A stretch of DNA of 64,000 nt from JAJEFO01 sp965208685 (GCA_965208685.1 CBDBPL010000007.1:1674001-1738000), one strand, 5' to 3'; positions 1 through 10,861 are shown, counted from the first letter of the stretch. A program made the numbers and translations. The notes: a model not told the origin generated them from the sequence alone.

Positions 1-767
1 CCGGGCCCTGCGAAAGGTGAAAGCGGATTGTCGGATGCAGAGGCCGTTGCATGCCGAGGCACGCTGGAGCCGAAAAGTGTCGCGAAATCGGCAGTGGCGG
101 TCATGCCGTCGTCGGGTATGTCGGGAAGGAGATCAAGCAGTCGCGCCTCCGGCAGTATGTTGGAAATCTGCGTGCGCAGAACCTCCGCACCAAGGTGTCC
201 GGAGAGCCGCAAGGCCATCAGCTTTCCGATGACGATCGAATCGGCGGGTTGCCAGAGGGCGATCACGGGTTCGAACAACCAGAATTCCGGCGCGCCCCGG
301 CCTCGGGTGCCGGATCTGACTTCGGCCAGCCAGGCATTGACCCCTGCAGCGTACGCCTTGAGCGCCCGGCGCGTGTAGGCATCCTGCGCCTCGAACGAGG
401 CGACCGCCTGAGAATAGATGTCCAGCCTCCGTATCAGTTCGTCGATCTGCAGCGTGCGGGATCCGAAAATCTCCGAGAGCTGCCCTTGGGCGGTGCGTCG
501 CAGCATGGACATTTGCCACAGCCTGTCCTGGGCGTGAGCAAGGCCGAGACCGAAGAACACGTCCTCGTCGGTTTCGCCAAAGATGTGCGGAACGCTTGCG
601 TTGTCGCGCACGATCTCGACGGGAGCGGTGATCCCTGCAACCGTCAGGGTTTCCGAGTAGTCGGGAATCGAACGAAACAGGAGCCAGTACAGGCTCGCGG
701 CAAGCAACAGTCCCAACGCCAGTAGCCCGGCAACGATTCGAGTAAGCCAGCGAAAGAGTGCGACCAT
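1..767 (-). CDS. Penicillin acylase family protein (N-terminal part; runs off left edge)
   Basis: Reading leftwards from the ATG at 765-767 gives an uninterrupted frame to the window edge. It starts with a basic N-terminus and one hydrophobic segment (about residues 7-24), so it is exported or membrane-anchored. It continues with the typical start of the penicillin amidase/acylase (Ntn-hydrolase) alpha chain: an IVRDNASVPHIFGETDEDVF-like stretch near residues 53-72, then GLGLAHAQDRLWQM and a GQLSEIFG segment. Members cleave amide bonds of penicillins, acyl-homoserine lactones or related N-acyl compounds after autocatalytic maturation. The nucleophile Ser at the start of the beta chain lies outside the window, so activity and substrate cannot be judged. 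It is divergent from the dehydrogenase at 847. Confidence 0.85.
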   Translation of the reverse strand, partial: MVALFRWLTRIVAGLLALGLLLAASLYWLLFRSIPDYSETLTVAGITAPVEIVRDNASVPHIFGETDEDVFFGLGLAHAQDRLWQMSMLRRTAQGQLSEIFGSRTLQIDELIRRLDIYSQAVASFEAQDAYTRRALKAYAAGVNAWLAEVRSGTRGRGAPEFWLFEPVIALWQPADSIVIGKLMALRLSGHLGAEVLRTQISNILPEARLLDLLPDIPDDGMTATADFATLFGSSVPRHATASASDNPLSPFAGP

Positions 768-846
768 GAGTGCCTTGTTGACTGTGCCCGCCGGTGCAGT
801 AGGAAATGCGGCAAGCGAAGATTATGCCGGAGCGAAGGGGGATGCC

Positions 847-1719
847 ATGGCAAATTGTGCGTTCATAGGGCTCGGTGTCATGGGGTATCCGATGGCGGGT
901 CACCTCGCCGCCGCAGGACATGCAGTTGCCGTCTACAACCGTACCGGAGCCAAGGCCGAGGCTTGGACCAGGGAGCATGGCGGCGTCTTCCGTGCCACGC
1001 CTCGCGAAGCGGCTGAAGGCGCCGACTTTGTCATGGCCTGCGTCGGGAATGACGACGACTTGCGCTCGGTTTGCCTGGGAGAAGGCGGGGCCTTTGCGGG
1101 AATGTCCGCAGGGTCGGTTTTCGTGGACCACACTACGGTCTCCGCCGCCGTCACGCGCCAGCTTTGCGAGGTGGCCGAAGGACTCGAGCTGTCCTTCGTG
1201 GATGCACCGATTAGCGGCGGGCAGGCAGGAGCCGAAAACGGCCAGCTTTCGATCATGTGCGGAGGTGACGGGGACGTGTTCCGTCGAGCGGAACCGATCA
1301 TGCAGGCCTATGCACGGATTTGCCGCAGGATCGGCGGGAGCGGTTCCGGCCAGTTGACAAAGATGGCCAACCAGATCGCGATCGCAGGCCTTGTCCAGGG
1401 GCTGTCCGAGGCGCTTCACTTTGCCGAGAAGGCGGGCCTTGACGGGCGTGCCGTGGTCGAGGTCATCAGCCAGGGTGCCGCCGGCTCCTGGCAGATGTCA
1501 AATCGTCACGAGACCATGCTCGACGATCACTTCGAACACGGTTTTGCCGTGGACTGGATGCGGAAGGACCTGGGCATCTGCCTGGCTGCCGCGAACGAGT
1601 TCGACGCAAGCCTTCCGGTGACGGCATTGGTCGACCAGTTCTACAAGGAGGTGCAGAAGATGGGCGGAGGGCGGTGGGACACCTCCAGCCTGTTCAAGCG
1701 CCTCAGGGAACTTGACTGA
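847..1719 (+). CDS. NAD(P)-dependent 3-hydroxyisobutyrate-dehydrogenase-family oxidoreductase
   Basis: A 290-residue beta-hydroxyacid dehydrogenase. The N-terminal Rossmann fold shows FIGLGVMGYPMAGHL (about residues 6-20) and a VYNRT loop after beta-2, which suggests NADP preference. The substrate motif DAPISGGQAGAENG and the catalytic-lysine region GQLTKMANQ follow, then an all-helical C-terminal domain. Members oxidise short beta-hydroxyacids such as 3-hydroxyisobutyrate, tartronate semialdehyde or 2-hydroxymethylglutarate; the exact substrate cannot be read from sequence. I chose the ATG at 847 rather than the upstream in-frame one at 766. It begins exactly at the Rossmann strand, is preceded by a purine-rich AAGGGGG site, and the 27 extra residues look unlike the family. 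Stand-alone gene, divergent from the acylase. Confidence 0.9.
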   Translation: MANCAFIGLGVMGYPMAGHLAAAGHAVAVYNRTGAKAEAWTREHGGVFRATPREAAEGADFVMACVGNDDDLRSVCLGEGGAFAGMSAGSVFVDHTTVSAAVTRQLCEVAEGLELSFVDAPISGGQAGAENGQLSIMCGGDGDVFRRAEPIMQAYARICRRIGGSGSGQLTKMANQIAIAGLVQGLSEALHFAEKAGLDGRAVVEVISQGAAGSWQMSNRHETMLDDHFEHGFAVDWMRKDLGICLAAANEFDASLPVTALVDQFYKEVQKMGGGRWDTSSLFKRLRELD

Positions 1720-1766
1720 AGGTCAAGTTCACCGCGGCCTTCGGATCCGGCGATGCATAGTGATTG

Positions 1767-2321
1767 TCAGGGAATGATCCGCGTGTATTTCGTGCCTGTT
1801 ACGGACGCACCTGCAAGCAGTCCTGCCTGACCGAACACGATTCCGATTATCGGGGCGAGTGCAGTCGTGGTTTCGGCGCCAATGTTGCCGGCGATGGCTT
1901 TGGAGGCGTATTCGATGTCCGCGCCCGCCGCCCATCCCTGCGATGCGCGGAAATCCGCGAGCGCCTCCTCGGTCATGAAGAACAGGATATGTGCATACTG
2001 TTGCGCGCCTGCCTGGAGTCCGAAGCTTGCCTGTGTCGCCGAGTAATAGTCCACGGTGGTGTCGTTGACCCTGAGCGCGCCACGTCCGTAGGCGCCGCCG
2101 TAGAAGAAGCTTGCCTCCGTCACCAACGGCATGACCAGCATGCCTGCCGCCTTTTCGCGGAGTTCCCTGGTGCCGGGATGGCTCGTGTCAATGAAGGCGA
2201 GCGCTGCATCTACGCGCGCATCGACTTTCGCAGCGCCGCTTCGGCCGCCGCTGCTGCAGGCGGACAATGCAAGAGTTGCTGCGGCGCCCGATAGCAGGGC
2301 GCGACGGGGGATGGATAACAT
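1767..2321 (-). CDS. SYLF/YSC84-domain lipoprotein
   Basis: A protein of about 184 residues that begins MLSIPRRALLSG and has a hydrophobic signal peptide ending in LALSAC, a good lipobox (Cys about residue 22), so it is probably lipidated. The mature part matches the SYLF (Ysc84/DUF500-like) fold: a helical start, then GMLVMPLVTEASFFYGGAYGRG, a DYYSATQASFGLQAGAQ core and a Gly/Ala-rich end. Family members bind lipids in eukaryotes; the bacterial periplasmic versions have no settled role. An upstream in-frame ATG at 2336 would add five residues, but the start at 2321 suits the signal peptide better. It is transcribed alone. Confidence 0.8.
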   Translation of the reverse strand: MLSIPRRALLSGAAATLALSACSSGGRSGAAKVDARVDAALAFIDTSHPGTRELREKAAGMLVMPLVTEASFFYGGAYGRGALRVNDTTVDYYSATQASFGLQAGAQQYAHILFFMTEEALADFRASQGWAAGADIEYASKAIAGNIGAETTTALAPIIGIVFGQAGLLAGASVTGTKYTRIIP

Positions 2322-2578
2322 GGAATCTGCCCTCACTTGGCTGTTGCCTCATTGATGGCCTTCGCGGCCATTCTTGTCGCCACCATAGAAGTTGATGCTC
2401 CGAAAGTCACTTCAAAATTTCGACAGTGCGCATTCTCCCGGGTCTGCCTTGGTGGCGCTCGGGGTGTCACCCGGTCGCCTGTCAACTCGAGCGAGGATAC
2501 GCGATTCTGCCACCGAACGCCGGCCGAAGCGTGCCGGATGCCGCTGCACGGCGCGCCTGAGGACGGGTCGCCCGTCTT

Positions 2579-3448
2579 TCAGGCAACGTGGCGCAGGCTG
2601 GCTGTTGTCCGAGCCGTTCTGAGTGCGCGGATCACTTCGCGAGTCAGGTACGGCTTGTTGAGCGTATAGAAATGCAGGTTCTCGACACCGCCTTCCATCA
2701 GGTCGCTGCAGAGTTCCGTGCAGACGGAAATCGCCAAGAGATCATGGCGGTCGTCGCGAAGCGCGGTCTCGAAGGCGTCGGCAAGCCACGCGGGGACGTG
2801 CGCGCCGCAGCGCTTCGCGAAGTTCTTCATCCGCGTCCAGTCCTCGATGGGCAGAATGCCGGGGATGATCGGCACGTCGATGCGGGCGGCATCGCAGGCA
2901 TCGCGAAAGCGGAAGTAGCTCTCTGCCTCGAAAAAGAACTGGGTTATCGCCGACGATGCACCAGCGTCGACCTTGCGTTTCAGCCATTCGACATCCGCAT
3001 GCGGTGAAGGCGCTTCGGGATGCGGGTCGGGATAGGCGCTGGCGCGAATCCTGAACCGGTTCAGGCCGCCAAGCGCCGAGATCAGCTCGCAACTGTCCTT
3101 GAAGCCGTCCGGATGCGGGCGGAACGTGTCGGTGCCGCTCGGCGGATCACCTCTCAGCGCGACGATTTCCCGGACGCCAGCGGCGGAGTAGGATTCAGCA
3201 ACCGCCAATGTCTCCTCGCGGGTTGCGTTGCAGCAGGTCAGATGCGCCGCAACCGCGAGGTCGAATTGCTCCATGATCGTCATGACCGTGTCGAGCGTCA
3301 GGTCGCATTGCGCGCCGCCGGCGCCGAAAGTCACGGAGATGAAGTCGGGGTCAAGAGGTGCGAGTTCGCTCACGGCTTCCCAAAGTCGGCAGGACGCTCG
3401 GATTCCTTTGGGCGGAAAGAACTCGAATGACAGGTTGGGCAGGGGCAT
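2579..3448 (-). CDS. metF: 5,10-methylenetetrahydrofolate reductase
   Basis: A 289-residue TIM-barrel flavoprotein that reduces 5,10-methylene-THF to 5-methyl-THF, the methyl donor for methionine synthase. Visible motifs are SFEFFPPKG at the N-terminus, FISVTFGAGG with its Thr/Gly cofactor residues, HLTCCNATREE, IVALRGDPP (FAD and folate contact region), and the KVDAGASSAITQFFF strand. The start was placed at the ATG at 3446-3448, just before PLPNLSFEFFPPKG and preceded by an AAAGGAA site; the longer frame to 3520 would run into the metR promoter. Divergent from metR with a MetR-type operator between them, so it is probably activated by MetR when homocysteine accumulates. Confidence 0.95.
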   Translation of the reverse strand: MPLPNLSFEFFPPKGIRASCRLWEAVSELAPLDPDFISVTFGAGGAQCDLTLDTVMTIMEQFDLAVAAHLTCCNATREETLAVAESYSAAGVREIVALRGDPPSGTDTFRPHPDGFKDSCELISALGGLNRFRIRASAYPDPHPEAPSPHADVEWLKRKVDAGASSAITQFFFEAESYFRFRDACDAARIDVPIIPGILPIEDWTRMKNFAKRCGAHVPAWLADAFETALRDDRHDLLAISVCTELCSDLMEGGVENLHFYTLNKPYLTREVIRALRTARTTASLRHVA

Positions 3449-3497
3449 TGGCTTGAGATTCCTTTCGGTCGACGAGCTTGTGCCACAGCACGTATTG

Positions 3498-3510
3498 TGA
3501 AACAATTTCA
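3498..3510. promoter_or_regulatory. MetR operator in the metF/metR divergent promoter
   Basis: TGAAACAATTTCA matches the enterobacterial MetR consensus TGAA-N5-TTCA with an A/T centre. The dyad extends outward (ATTGTGAA against ATTATGAA on the other strand, 7 of 8 matching). It sits 30 bases upstream of metR and 50 bases upstream of the metF start, a natural position for shared control. The sequence match is direct; binding is inferred. Confidence 0.75.
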
Positions 3511-3540
3511 TAATATTCACTAAGATTATGAGGTTGGCAC

Positions 3541-4452
3541 ATGCACTTCGAACTGCGCCACCTGCGCACGATCAAGGCGATCAACGACGCAGGGGGGCTC
3601 GCGCGGGCTGCGAACCAGATGAACATCACCCAGTCCGCCCTCAGCCATCAGGTGAAGGGGCTCGAGGATCAGGCTGGCGTGGAGCTCTTTGTTCGTCGCA
3701 CCAAGCCGCTCCGGCTTTCGGCTGCGGGCATGCGGTTCCTGAAGCTTGCAGAACGGGTCCTTCCCGAGGTGGAGGCGCTGGAGGAGGACTTCCGCAATCT
3801 CCGGCAGGGACGGTCCGGAAGGTTGCATATCGCAATCGAGTGCCACGCGTGCTTCGAATGGCTCTTTCCGGTCCTGGAGCAGTTTCGCCGGGCATGGCCG
3901 GATGTGGACGTGGACATTCGTCCGGGCCTGGCCTTCGATGCATTGCCCGCGCTTCAGCGGGAGGATGTCGACGTTGTCGTCTCATCGGACCCGGAAAGCC
4001 TGGACGGAATCGACTTTTCGGCACTCTTTGACTATGAGCCGGTCTTTGTCGCGTCGTCGCAGCACCCGCTTGCCGTCAAGGACTTTGTTGTCGCTGACGA
4101 CTTTCGCGACGAGACCTTGATCACCTATCCGGTTGATCGATCCAGGCTTGACGTGTTCACGGAACTGCTCCTGCCCGCAAAGGTCGAGCCTCGCGCAATC
4201 CGCCAAGTGGAACTGACGGCCGTGATCTTGCTGCTCGTGGCATCAAATCGAGGCGTGGCCGTTCTTCCTGACTGGGTGTTGCGGGACGTGAGGCTTGATT
4301 CCGACTACGTGACCCGGCCTCTGACCGAGAAGGGCATCACGAGACGCCTCTATGCGGCGACGCGGGACAAGGACACCAGCCAGCCGTTCATGGCGTACTT
4401 GCTGCGCCTGGCACGCACGGAACCGCTGAAGCCTCGGCGCATGTCGGCCTGA
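3541..4452 (+). CDS. metR: LysR-family transcriptional regulator, MetR type
   Basis: A 303-residue LysR regulator. The winged HTH occupies residues 1-60 (LRTIKAINDAGGLARAANQM, then ITQSALSHQVKGLE). It is followed by an LTTR effector domain in which HIAIECHACFEWLFPVLEQF opens the first subdomain. In MetR the co-inducer is homocysteine, and targets are metE, metH and metF. The divergent metF and the dyad at 3498-3510 make MetR the best call. The C-terminus ends about residue 303 in a basic tail. No other reading is likely apart from the exact set of target genes. Confidence 0.9.
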   Translation: MHFELRHLRTIKAINDAGGLARAANQMNITQSALSHQVKGLEDQAGVELFVRRTKPLRLSAAGMRFLKLAERVLPEVEALEEDFRNLRQGRSGRLHIAIECHACFEWLFPVLEQFRRAWPDVDVDIRPGLAFDALPALQREDVDVVVSSDPESLDGIDFSALFDYEPVFVASSQHPLAVKDFVVADDFRDETLITYPVDRSRLDVFTELLLPAKVEPRAIRQVELTAVILLLVASNRGVAVLPDWVLRDVRLDSDYVTRPLTEKGITRRLYAATRDKDTSQPFMAYLLRLARTEPLKPRRMSA

Positions 4453-4615
4453 ACCCGCACAAACCTAAAGTGATACGCTGCCCGAACGCCCGAAACTCCT
4501 TGCGGCCCGCTTCAGCACCTTCCTTCATGATCCCCCAGGTTTGGCGCAATCGCCAGGGCAAGGCCGGACCGGCGATTGAGGTTTGGACTCGCGTCCGTTC
4601 GGTCCTGGCTGAAGA

Positions 4616-5254
4616 TCAGTAGTCAGGGTTGGCAAACCAGGGCTCGTAGACTCGCTGCACGGCTGGCCGTCGCGCCACAGCGTTCGCGACACGCTTTACG
4701 TTTGGGAACTCTTCGATTGCTGGATGCCCTTTGGACGGGCGCAACCACGTGGTCAGCATGAACAGGTAGATGTCGGCGGCGCTGAAGCGATCGCCAAGCA
4801 CCCATTCATTGTGGCCGACCTGCCGGTCGACGACCGACCAGGTCTCTCGCAATCGACGGCTGCCTCGCTGTTGCGCGCCGCGTTCTCCTCGGAGAGAATC
4901 GGCAAATCGGTCGGGATAGTAGGTGAGCTGGAACGCGTTCTGTACCGAGTTGGAGAAATAGACGAGCGTTTGGAGATAGAGCGCTCGTGTAGGTTCGTCT
5001 GTCGGGGGTGCGAGTCGAGATTCGGGATGTCGGTCACACAAGAAGATCGTTATCGCGGCGCATTCGTACATGGCGCCTGAATCCCACAACAGCACTGGAA
5101 CCCAGCCATTTGGGTTGATCTTCAGCTGTTCGGGCGGCCGTTGTTCTCCCGGCACGATCGACGTGTCGAGAAGCTCGTACGGAGCGCCGATCTCGTCGAG
5201 GATGACCCGGACGCCCATGGAGGCGCTTCTGGGCGCGTAGTAGAGTTTGTACAT
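4616..5254 (-). CDS. Glutathione S-transferase family protein
   Basis: A 212-residue two-domain GST. The N-terminal thioredoxin fold starts with YKLYYAPRSASMGVRVILDE, where the Ser after the Pro-Arg pair is the likely thiol-activating residue. It continues with INPNGWVPVLLWDSGAMYECAAI, which contains the cis-Pro (WVPVL) and the glutamate/Cys-Ala helix start that bind the glutathione gamma-glutamyl group. The helical C-terminal domain carries the GDRFSAADIYLFMLTTW N-capping motif. It resembles the beta/theta-like bacterial GSTs used in detoxification or substrate-specific thiol conjugation. It stands alone between metR and the alcohol dehydrogenase, so there is no pathway context. Confidence 0.85.
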   Translation of the reverse strand: MYKLYYAPRSASMGVRVILDEIGAPYELLDTSIVPGEQRPPEQLKINPNGWVPVLLWDSGAMYECAAITIFLCDRHPESRLAPPTDEPTRALYLQTLVYFSNSVQNAFQLTYYPDRFADSLRGERGAQQRGSRRLRETWSVVDRQVGHNEWVLGDRFSAADIYLFMLTTWLRPSKGHPAIEEFPNVKRVANAVARRPAVQRVYEPWFANPDY

Positions 5255-5425
5255 CGCGAATGCCCTCGGTGAATCCCGTTGAGTTGCGCGGCTTGACGAG
5301 CCTTCTCGAATCCGGTCGCCAGATCAAGCCTTGGTGAAGCTAGGGCAGGTGGCCTCCAGTCCCCGCGTCAGTTCCCTTGGTCGCCGCGCGCATCAAGGCT
5401 GACCGATTCGGCAGGTACGCACGTG

Positions 5426-6595
5426 TCAGCGGGCCTGCGAGATTGCCGTCGCCACGAGGTCGCTGATCTCGGCGACCGAGGCTCGCCTTGGATTGGTGGC
5501 CGCGGCGCTGTCCTGAATGGCTTTCCGGGCGATCCTGTCTGCACAGTCCGTCGGAACTCCGATTTCACCAAGCGACCTGGGTATTTCGATCTCGTCCAGC
5601 AGGGATTCGACGGCGCGGACAAAGCCTTCGATGGTTCGATCCTCAATGCCCATCGCCTCGGCCATTCGGATCACCTTGACGTCCTGGCCTGGCAGGTTGA
5701 ACCGCAACACCACCGGCAAGATGATCGCATTGGTCAGGCCGTGTTGGGTGTCAAATTCGGCACCGACCATATGCGAGATTGCATGCACCAGGCCCAGCCC
5801 TTTGAGAAATGAGATTCCGGCGAGGCAAGACCCGGCAAGCATTCCGCTGCGCGCTTCAAGATTGTTCGGTTCGCGGACAGATACGGGAAGCATTTTCGCA
5901 ACCAGCGACAGCCCTTCAAGCGCGGCTCCGTCGCACAGCGGATGGAAACCCGGCACGAGATAGGCCTCGATCGCGTGTGTCATGGCGTCCGCCCCCGTCC
6001 AGGCTGTCAGGTCCGGAGGCAAGCCAAGCGTCAAGTTCGGATCAAGCAAGGCCAATGCCGGCTTGCACTTCGGGTGCCAAATGCAGAACTTCATTCCTTT
6101 CCCGACATGGGTCACCATCGCCGTGCTTTCGGTTTCCGCGCCTGTGCCGGCGGTGGTGGGGATGGTGATCAAGGCCGGAAACTCTGGCGCGACATCGGGT
6201 ACGGGTCTCTCGTACTCGAACGCCCAAAGGTCCATGCCGCTCTTCACCGTCAGGCAGATGGCCTTCCCCCCGTCCATCGCGCTGCCGCCGCCGATGGCGA
6301 TGACGCCATCATGGTCGCCAGCGGCAAATGCCGCGCAACCGGTCCCGATCTCGTCGTCACGCGGATTGGGCGATATCTCCCAGAACAGGCCCGATCTCAG
6401 GCCCGATTGCGCCAGGTACGCCTGCAGCTGCCCAATGAACGGCAAGCCGCGGCTGCCGCTGTCGGTGACTACCAAGGGCCTCTTGATGCCCATGCTGTGG
6501 CACCTGTCCCCGATTTCAGCCAAGCGGCCGGGACCAAACGCGATGGGCACCGGAATCGTCCAGTCCTGAGGCTCGAGAATCTCGGATTTAGCCAT
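5426..6595 (-). CDS. Iron-containing alcohol dehydrogenase
   Basis: A 389-residue group III (Fe-ADH) dehydrogenase. The NAD site GGGSAMDGGK lies at residues 102-111, with IPTTAGTGAETES after it. The four expected metal ligands are all present: D203 and H207 in GADAMTHAIEAY, H271 in GLGLVHAISH and H285 in DTQHGLTNA. The family reduces or oxidises primary alcohols, aldehydes, lactaldehyde, 1,3-propanediol, methanol and others, so the substrate is open. Single-gene transcription unit. Confidence 0.9.
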   Translation of the reverse strand: MAKSEILEPQDWTIPVPIAFGPGRLAEIGDRCHSMGIKRPLVVTDSGSRGLPFIGQLQAYLAQSGLRSGLFWEISPNPRDDEIGTGCAAFAAGDHDGVIAIGGGSAMDGGKAICLTVKSGMDLWAFEYERPVPDVAPEFPALITIPTTAGTGAETESTAMVTHVGKGMKFCIWHPKCKPALALLDPNLTLGLPPDLTAWTGADAMTHAIEAYLVPGFHPLCDGAALEGLSLVAKMLPVSVREPNNLEARSGMLAGSCLAGISFLKGLGLVHAISHMVGAEFDTQHGLTNAIILPVVLRFNLPGQDVKVIRMAEAMGIEDRTIEGFVRAVESLLDEIEIPRSLGEIGVPTDCADRIARKAIQDSAAATNPRRASVAEISDLVATAISQAR

Positions 6596-6599
6596 GCCG

Positions 6600-6950
6600 T
6601 GCCTGTCCTGGGTGACTTGGTTGATGACGCAATCTGCCTTGACTTGCCCCCCTCCACAACATCACAGGACAGTCCGGTTGAACAAGGCCTCGGCGCTACG
6701 CAGGCCTCGGTGGCGGTCCGCGTGGGGGCTGGCAAGGTCGCCCAAGGGCCTGCAAGCAATCTGATGGCTGCATCCGAAAGTGTCTTGAGCGGGGCCTCGC
6801 GTCCACTGCCGTCGGATCTCCATTGAGGGCGTCCGGCGAAAGGGATCAATGCGTGCCCGGATCATTTCAGGCGACGCCTGGCTTGCGACATCAGGGCGTC
6901 TTGTAACCAAGGCGGCCGATCGGACGCGACGGATTTTCCGCTCGGGGCGC
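6600..6950. other. Gene-free stretch between the alcohol dehydrogenase and the SulP gene
   Basis: About 350 bases with only short overlapping frames on both strands, none resembling a known family. As both neighbours run leftwards, it holds the promoter of the alcohol dehydrogenase and the 3' end of the SulP gene. I see no clear terminator hairpin followed by a T-run, and no RNA gene. Confidence 0.4.
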
Positions 6951-9197
6951 TTACTCGTTCCCATGCGCGACATTGTCCCTGCTGCCGGAATCGTCAGCTG
7001 GGATGCCGTCTTGCTGCTCCAGGCCAAATTGTCTGGCGAGCAGGAATCGGTAAAGCTTGAAGGCGAGCCGTTCTTCGTCCACCTCCAGCCGGTGCCGTGC
7101 GGCCGATGTCATTGCCATCGTTCGGCATGCCTCGTCTGCAACCACAGATGCAGCTTGCATGCCGAACGCATCTGCCTGCCCGATCGCGTCGCCTGGGCCG
7201 AATTGATGCAGGCGTGAACCGTCTCCGTCGCGTGCAGAGGCCCGGCCGGAGATCAGGAATTGCAGCCGCACTTGGGGCCCGTCCGCACCCACCAAGGTCT
7301 CTTCGGTGGCATATTCGCAAGGCGTGAGCCAGTCGCGAAGTTCATTCATCAGGTCCTCGAATTCGATTTGCCTTTCCAGATGGCGTTCGAGATTGCGGCC
7401 GACGTGCTCCAGCAAGGCAGAGCGTTGGCCATCTGCCGCGGCCGCACCTGCCCTCCAGGCCGCGATGACGATGTCCTCGCAGCATTCGAGGGCGCGGTCC
7501 GTGTCTGGCTCAAGGATCAGTTTTGCAAATGCCGCTTCCGGCAGGCTTCGTCTCAGGCTCGAGCGGAGTTGGCCGGACACCGCGCTCAGGACCACTTTCG
7601 TTCCGACTTCGTTCGCCGCCCACAGAAACCGGGACAGCGCGTTTACCGCGGAGAAGTCGAAGCCTGAGACGGCTGTGAAATCCAGCATCAGGCAGATAGG
7701 ACGGGAAGGACCCTCGACGGACTTTCTGAGGCGACTGATCAGTGGGTCCGCGCTGCCGAAGAAGATGTAGCCGCGCAACTGATAGACGTACGCCCGCCCG
7801 CCTTCCTCCAGCAAAATTGCCCGATCAGGTATGTTGCGCGCCTTGTTGCTTCGCCGTTCGCGCACCGTGAACCTGGATGCGATCAGGTCGGTGCGGCTGA
7901 GGCGCACGGTGAAGAACACGAGTGTGGCCAACATGCCTGCGCCAACGCCCTCAATCAGGCCGAAGAGGACAATCACGGCGAAAATCATCACGACGATGGC
8001 AAATTCCGCCCAGGGAAGAATCTTGCGGTTCTTGGCCAGCCCCTCTTCCAGCATGCCCAAGCCCGCAAAGATCAGGATGCCGCCGATCAGGGCCGTAGGG
8101 ATGAATTCCAGCACTTCGTCTCCGACAAAAAGTGTGAAGCCGATGACCGATGCGGCAACCATGCCGGTAAGCCGAGTGGTGGCCTTGAGCAGTTTGCTGC
8201 GCAGCGATGGGGGCACGAACAGCGTTGCCACGGTCCCGCCACCGAAGCTGGAAACCACGCTGGCAAGTCCGCAAGCACTGAACTCGCGATTCCAGTCGAG
8301 ATCCTGATTTACCGCAAGTTCAAGCCCGGCAACGTTCATGACGACGCAAATGAAGGCGATCAGCATCAGCGTCAAAATGTTGGGGATCTGGCCGGCCAAG
8401 GCGGTCCACTGCACAAGTGCCAGATCGGCAGGCAGCAGTGCGGGCCACAGGCCTCCGTCTGCCGTGCTTGCGAGCAGCAGTCCGGTTGCACGCGCTTCGT
8501 CTCCGGAAACGCCCAGGGTGCCGAGGGCGAGATGGTATGCAACGATCGCGGCGATCGCGCTTGTCGGCAGAATCAGCGCATTGCCCCAGCGCTTCACCGT
8601 GACATAGAGCGCGATCCCGTATGCCGTGCCCGGAAGCCAGGTCCACAGTACTGCGGGTTCCAAAAGCGCGGATGCCGTTTGCCATCCTGGTGTCGCCCCC
8701 ATGAGCGAAATGGCCGCCAGGCACACGGTGCCCCCGATTCCAGACACGAATCCAGCGGCGACGGGGTAGGGGACGAAGCGCACCAGGTTGGTGAGACGGA
8801 ATCGCCCAATCAAAAGGCAGCAGATTCCGGTGGCGAGCGAGCCGATCATGAGCGCGCAGGCAACCGTGACGAACAGCGGCTTTCCCTGCCCATCCGTCGT
8901 GTCCGCGATCAAGGCCATGATGATCACGAGCGCCGGCGTCAGGCCTGCGACCGCACCACGATAGCCACCCGTCAGCGCGACAACCAGGCATCCGACGAAG
9001 TTCCCGAACAGGATCATGCCGATGCCTTGGGAAGAATAGGGTGCCAGTTCGCCGGAGAAGATGAAGCTTCCGAAGGCAATCTGCGCAACGAGCAGGGCGA
9101 GACCGGACGTGAATCCCGCCGACAGCGCCGGAACGGCTTTCGCCGACAGGGCATCGACGCGAAGTTCGGATCCCAGATCCCGGAGGGCAGGTGTCAT
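6951..9197 (-). CDS. SulP-family anion transporter with STAS and cyclic-nucleotide-binding-like domains
   Basis: A 748-residue inner-membrane protein. Residues about 20-440 form the SulP transmembrane core, which in characterised relatives carries sulfate, bicarbonate or dicarboxylates. GYRGAVAGLTPALVIIMAL and NVAGLELAVNQDLDWNREFS are typical. Residues about 470-580 are a STAS domain (GYIFFGSADPLISRL, LDFTAVSGFDFSA with the conserved loop). A C-terminal extension of about 150 residues has the beta-roll pattern of a cNMP-binding domain (LVGADGPQVRLQFLISGRA, RLHQFGPGDAIGQADAFG), but without an obvious PRAAT phosphate cassette. SulP-STAS-cNMP fusions are known in proteobacteria; the extension is probably regulatory. 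Confidence 0.9.
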   Translation of the reverse strand: MTPALRDLGSELRVDALSAKAVPALSAGFTSGLALLVAQIAFGSFIFSGELAPYSSQGIGMILFGNFVGCLVVALTGGYRGAVAGLTPALVIIMALIADTTDGQGKPLFVTVACALMIGSLATGICCLLIGRFRLTNLVRFVPYPVAAGFVSGIGGTVCLAAISLMGATPGWQTASALLEPAVLWTWLPGTAYGIALYVTVKRWGNALILPTSAIAAIVAYHLALGTLGVSGDEARATGLLLASTADGGLWPALLPADLALVQWTALAGQIPNILTLMLIAFICVVMNVAGLELAVNQDLDWNREFSACGLASVVSSFGGGTVATLFVPPSLRSKLLKATTRLTGMVAASVIGFTLFVGDEVLEFIPTALIGGILIFAGLGMLEEGLAKNRKILPWAEFAIVVMIFAVIVLFGLIEGVGAGMLATLVFFTVRLSRTDLIASRFTVRERRSNKARNIPDRAILLEEGGRAYVYQLRGYIFFGSADPLISRLRKSVEGPSRPICLMLDFTAVSGFDFSAVNALSRFLWAANEVGTKVVLSAVSGQLRSSLRRSLPEAAFAKLILEPDTDRALECCEDIVIAAWRAGAAAADGQRSALLEHVGRNLERHLERQIEFEDLMNELRDWLTPCEYATEETLVGADGPQVRLQFLISGRASARDGDGSRLHQFGPGDAIGQADAFGMQAASVVADEACRTMAMTSAARHRLEVDEERLAFKLYRFLLARQFGLEQQDGIPADDSGSRDNVAHGNE

Positions 9198-9351
9198 GCG
9201 GTTGCCTCGCAGGTGGAAGTTTCGGCTCCAGTTTCAGCCAAACTGCAACATGCTGGTGCCGGCTCGCCCTTCTGCCGAGGCTTTGAGGCGGCTGCGAGGC
9301 ATGTCAAGCACTTTGTCCCGCCTGGTCGACGATCATCATGAAGGTGCCGGC

Positions 9352-10860
<1,509 letters not shown>

Positions 10861-10861
10861 G

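Noticed and set aside
133..1419. Long minus-strand frame across the dehydrogenase
   Set aside because: Shadow of the acylase and dehydrogenase genes; its translation changes character and has no family match.
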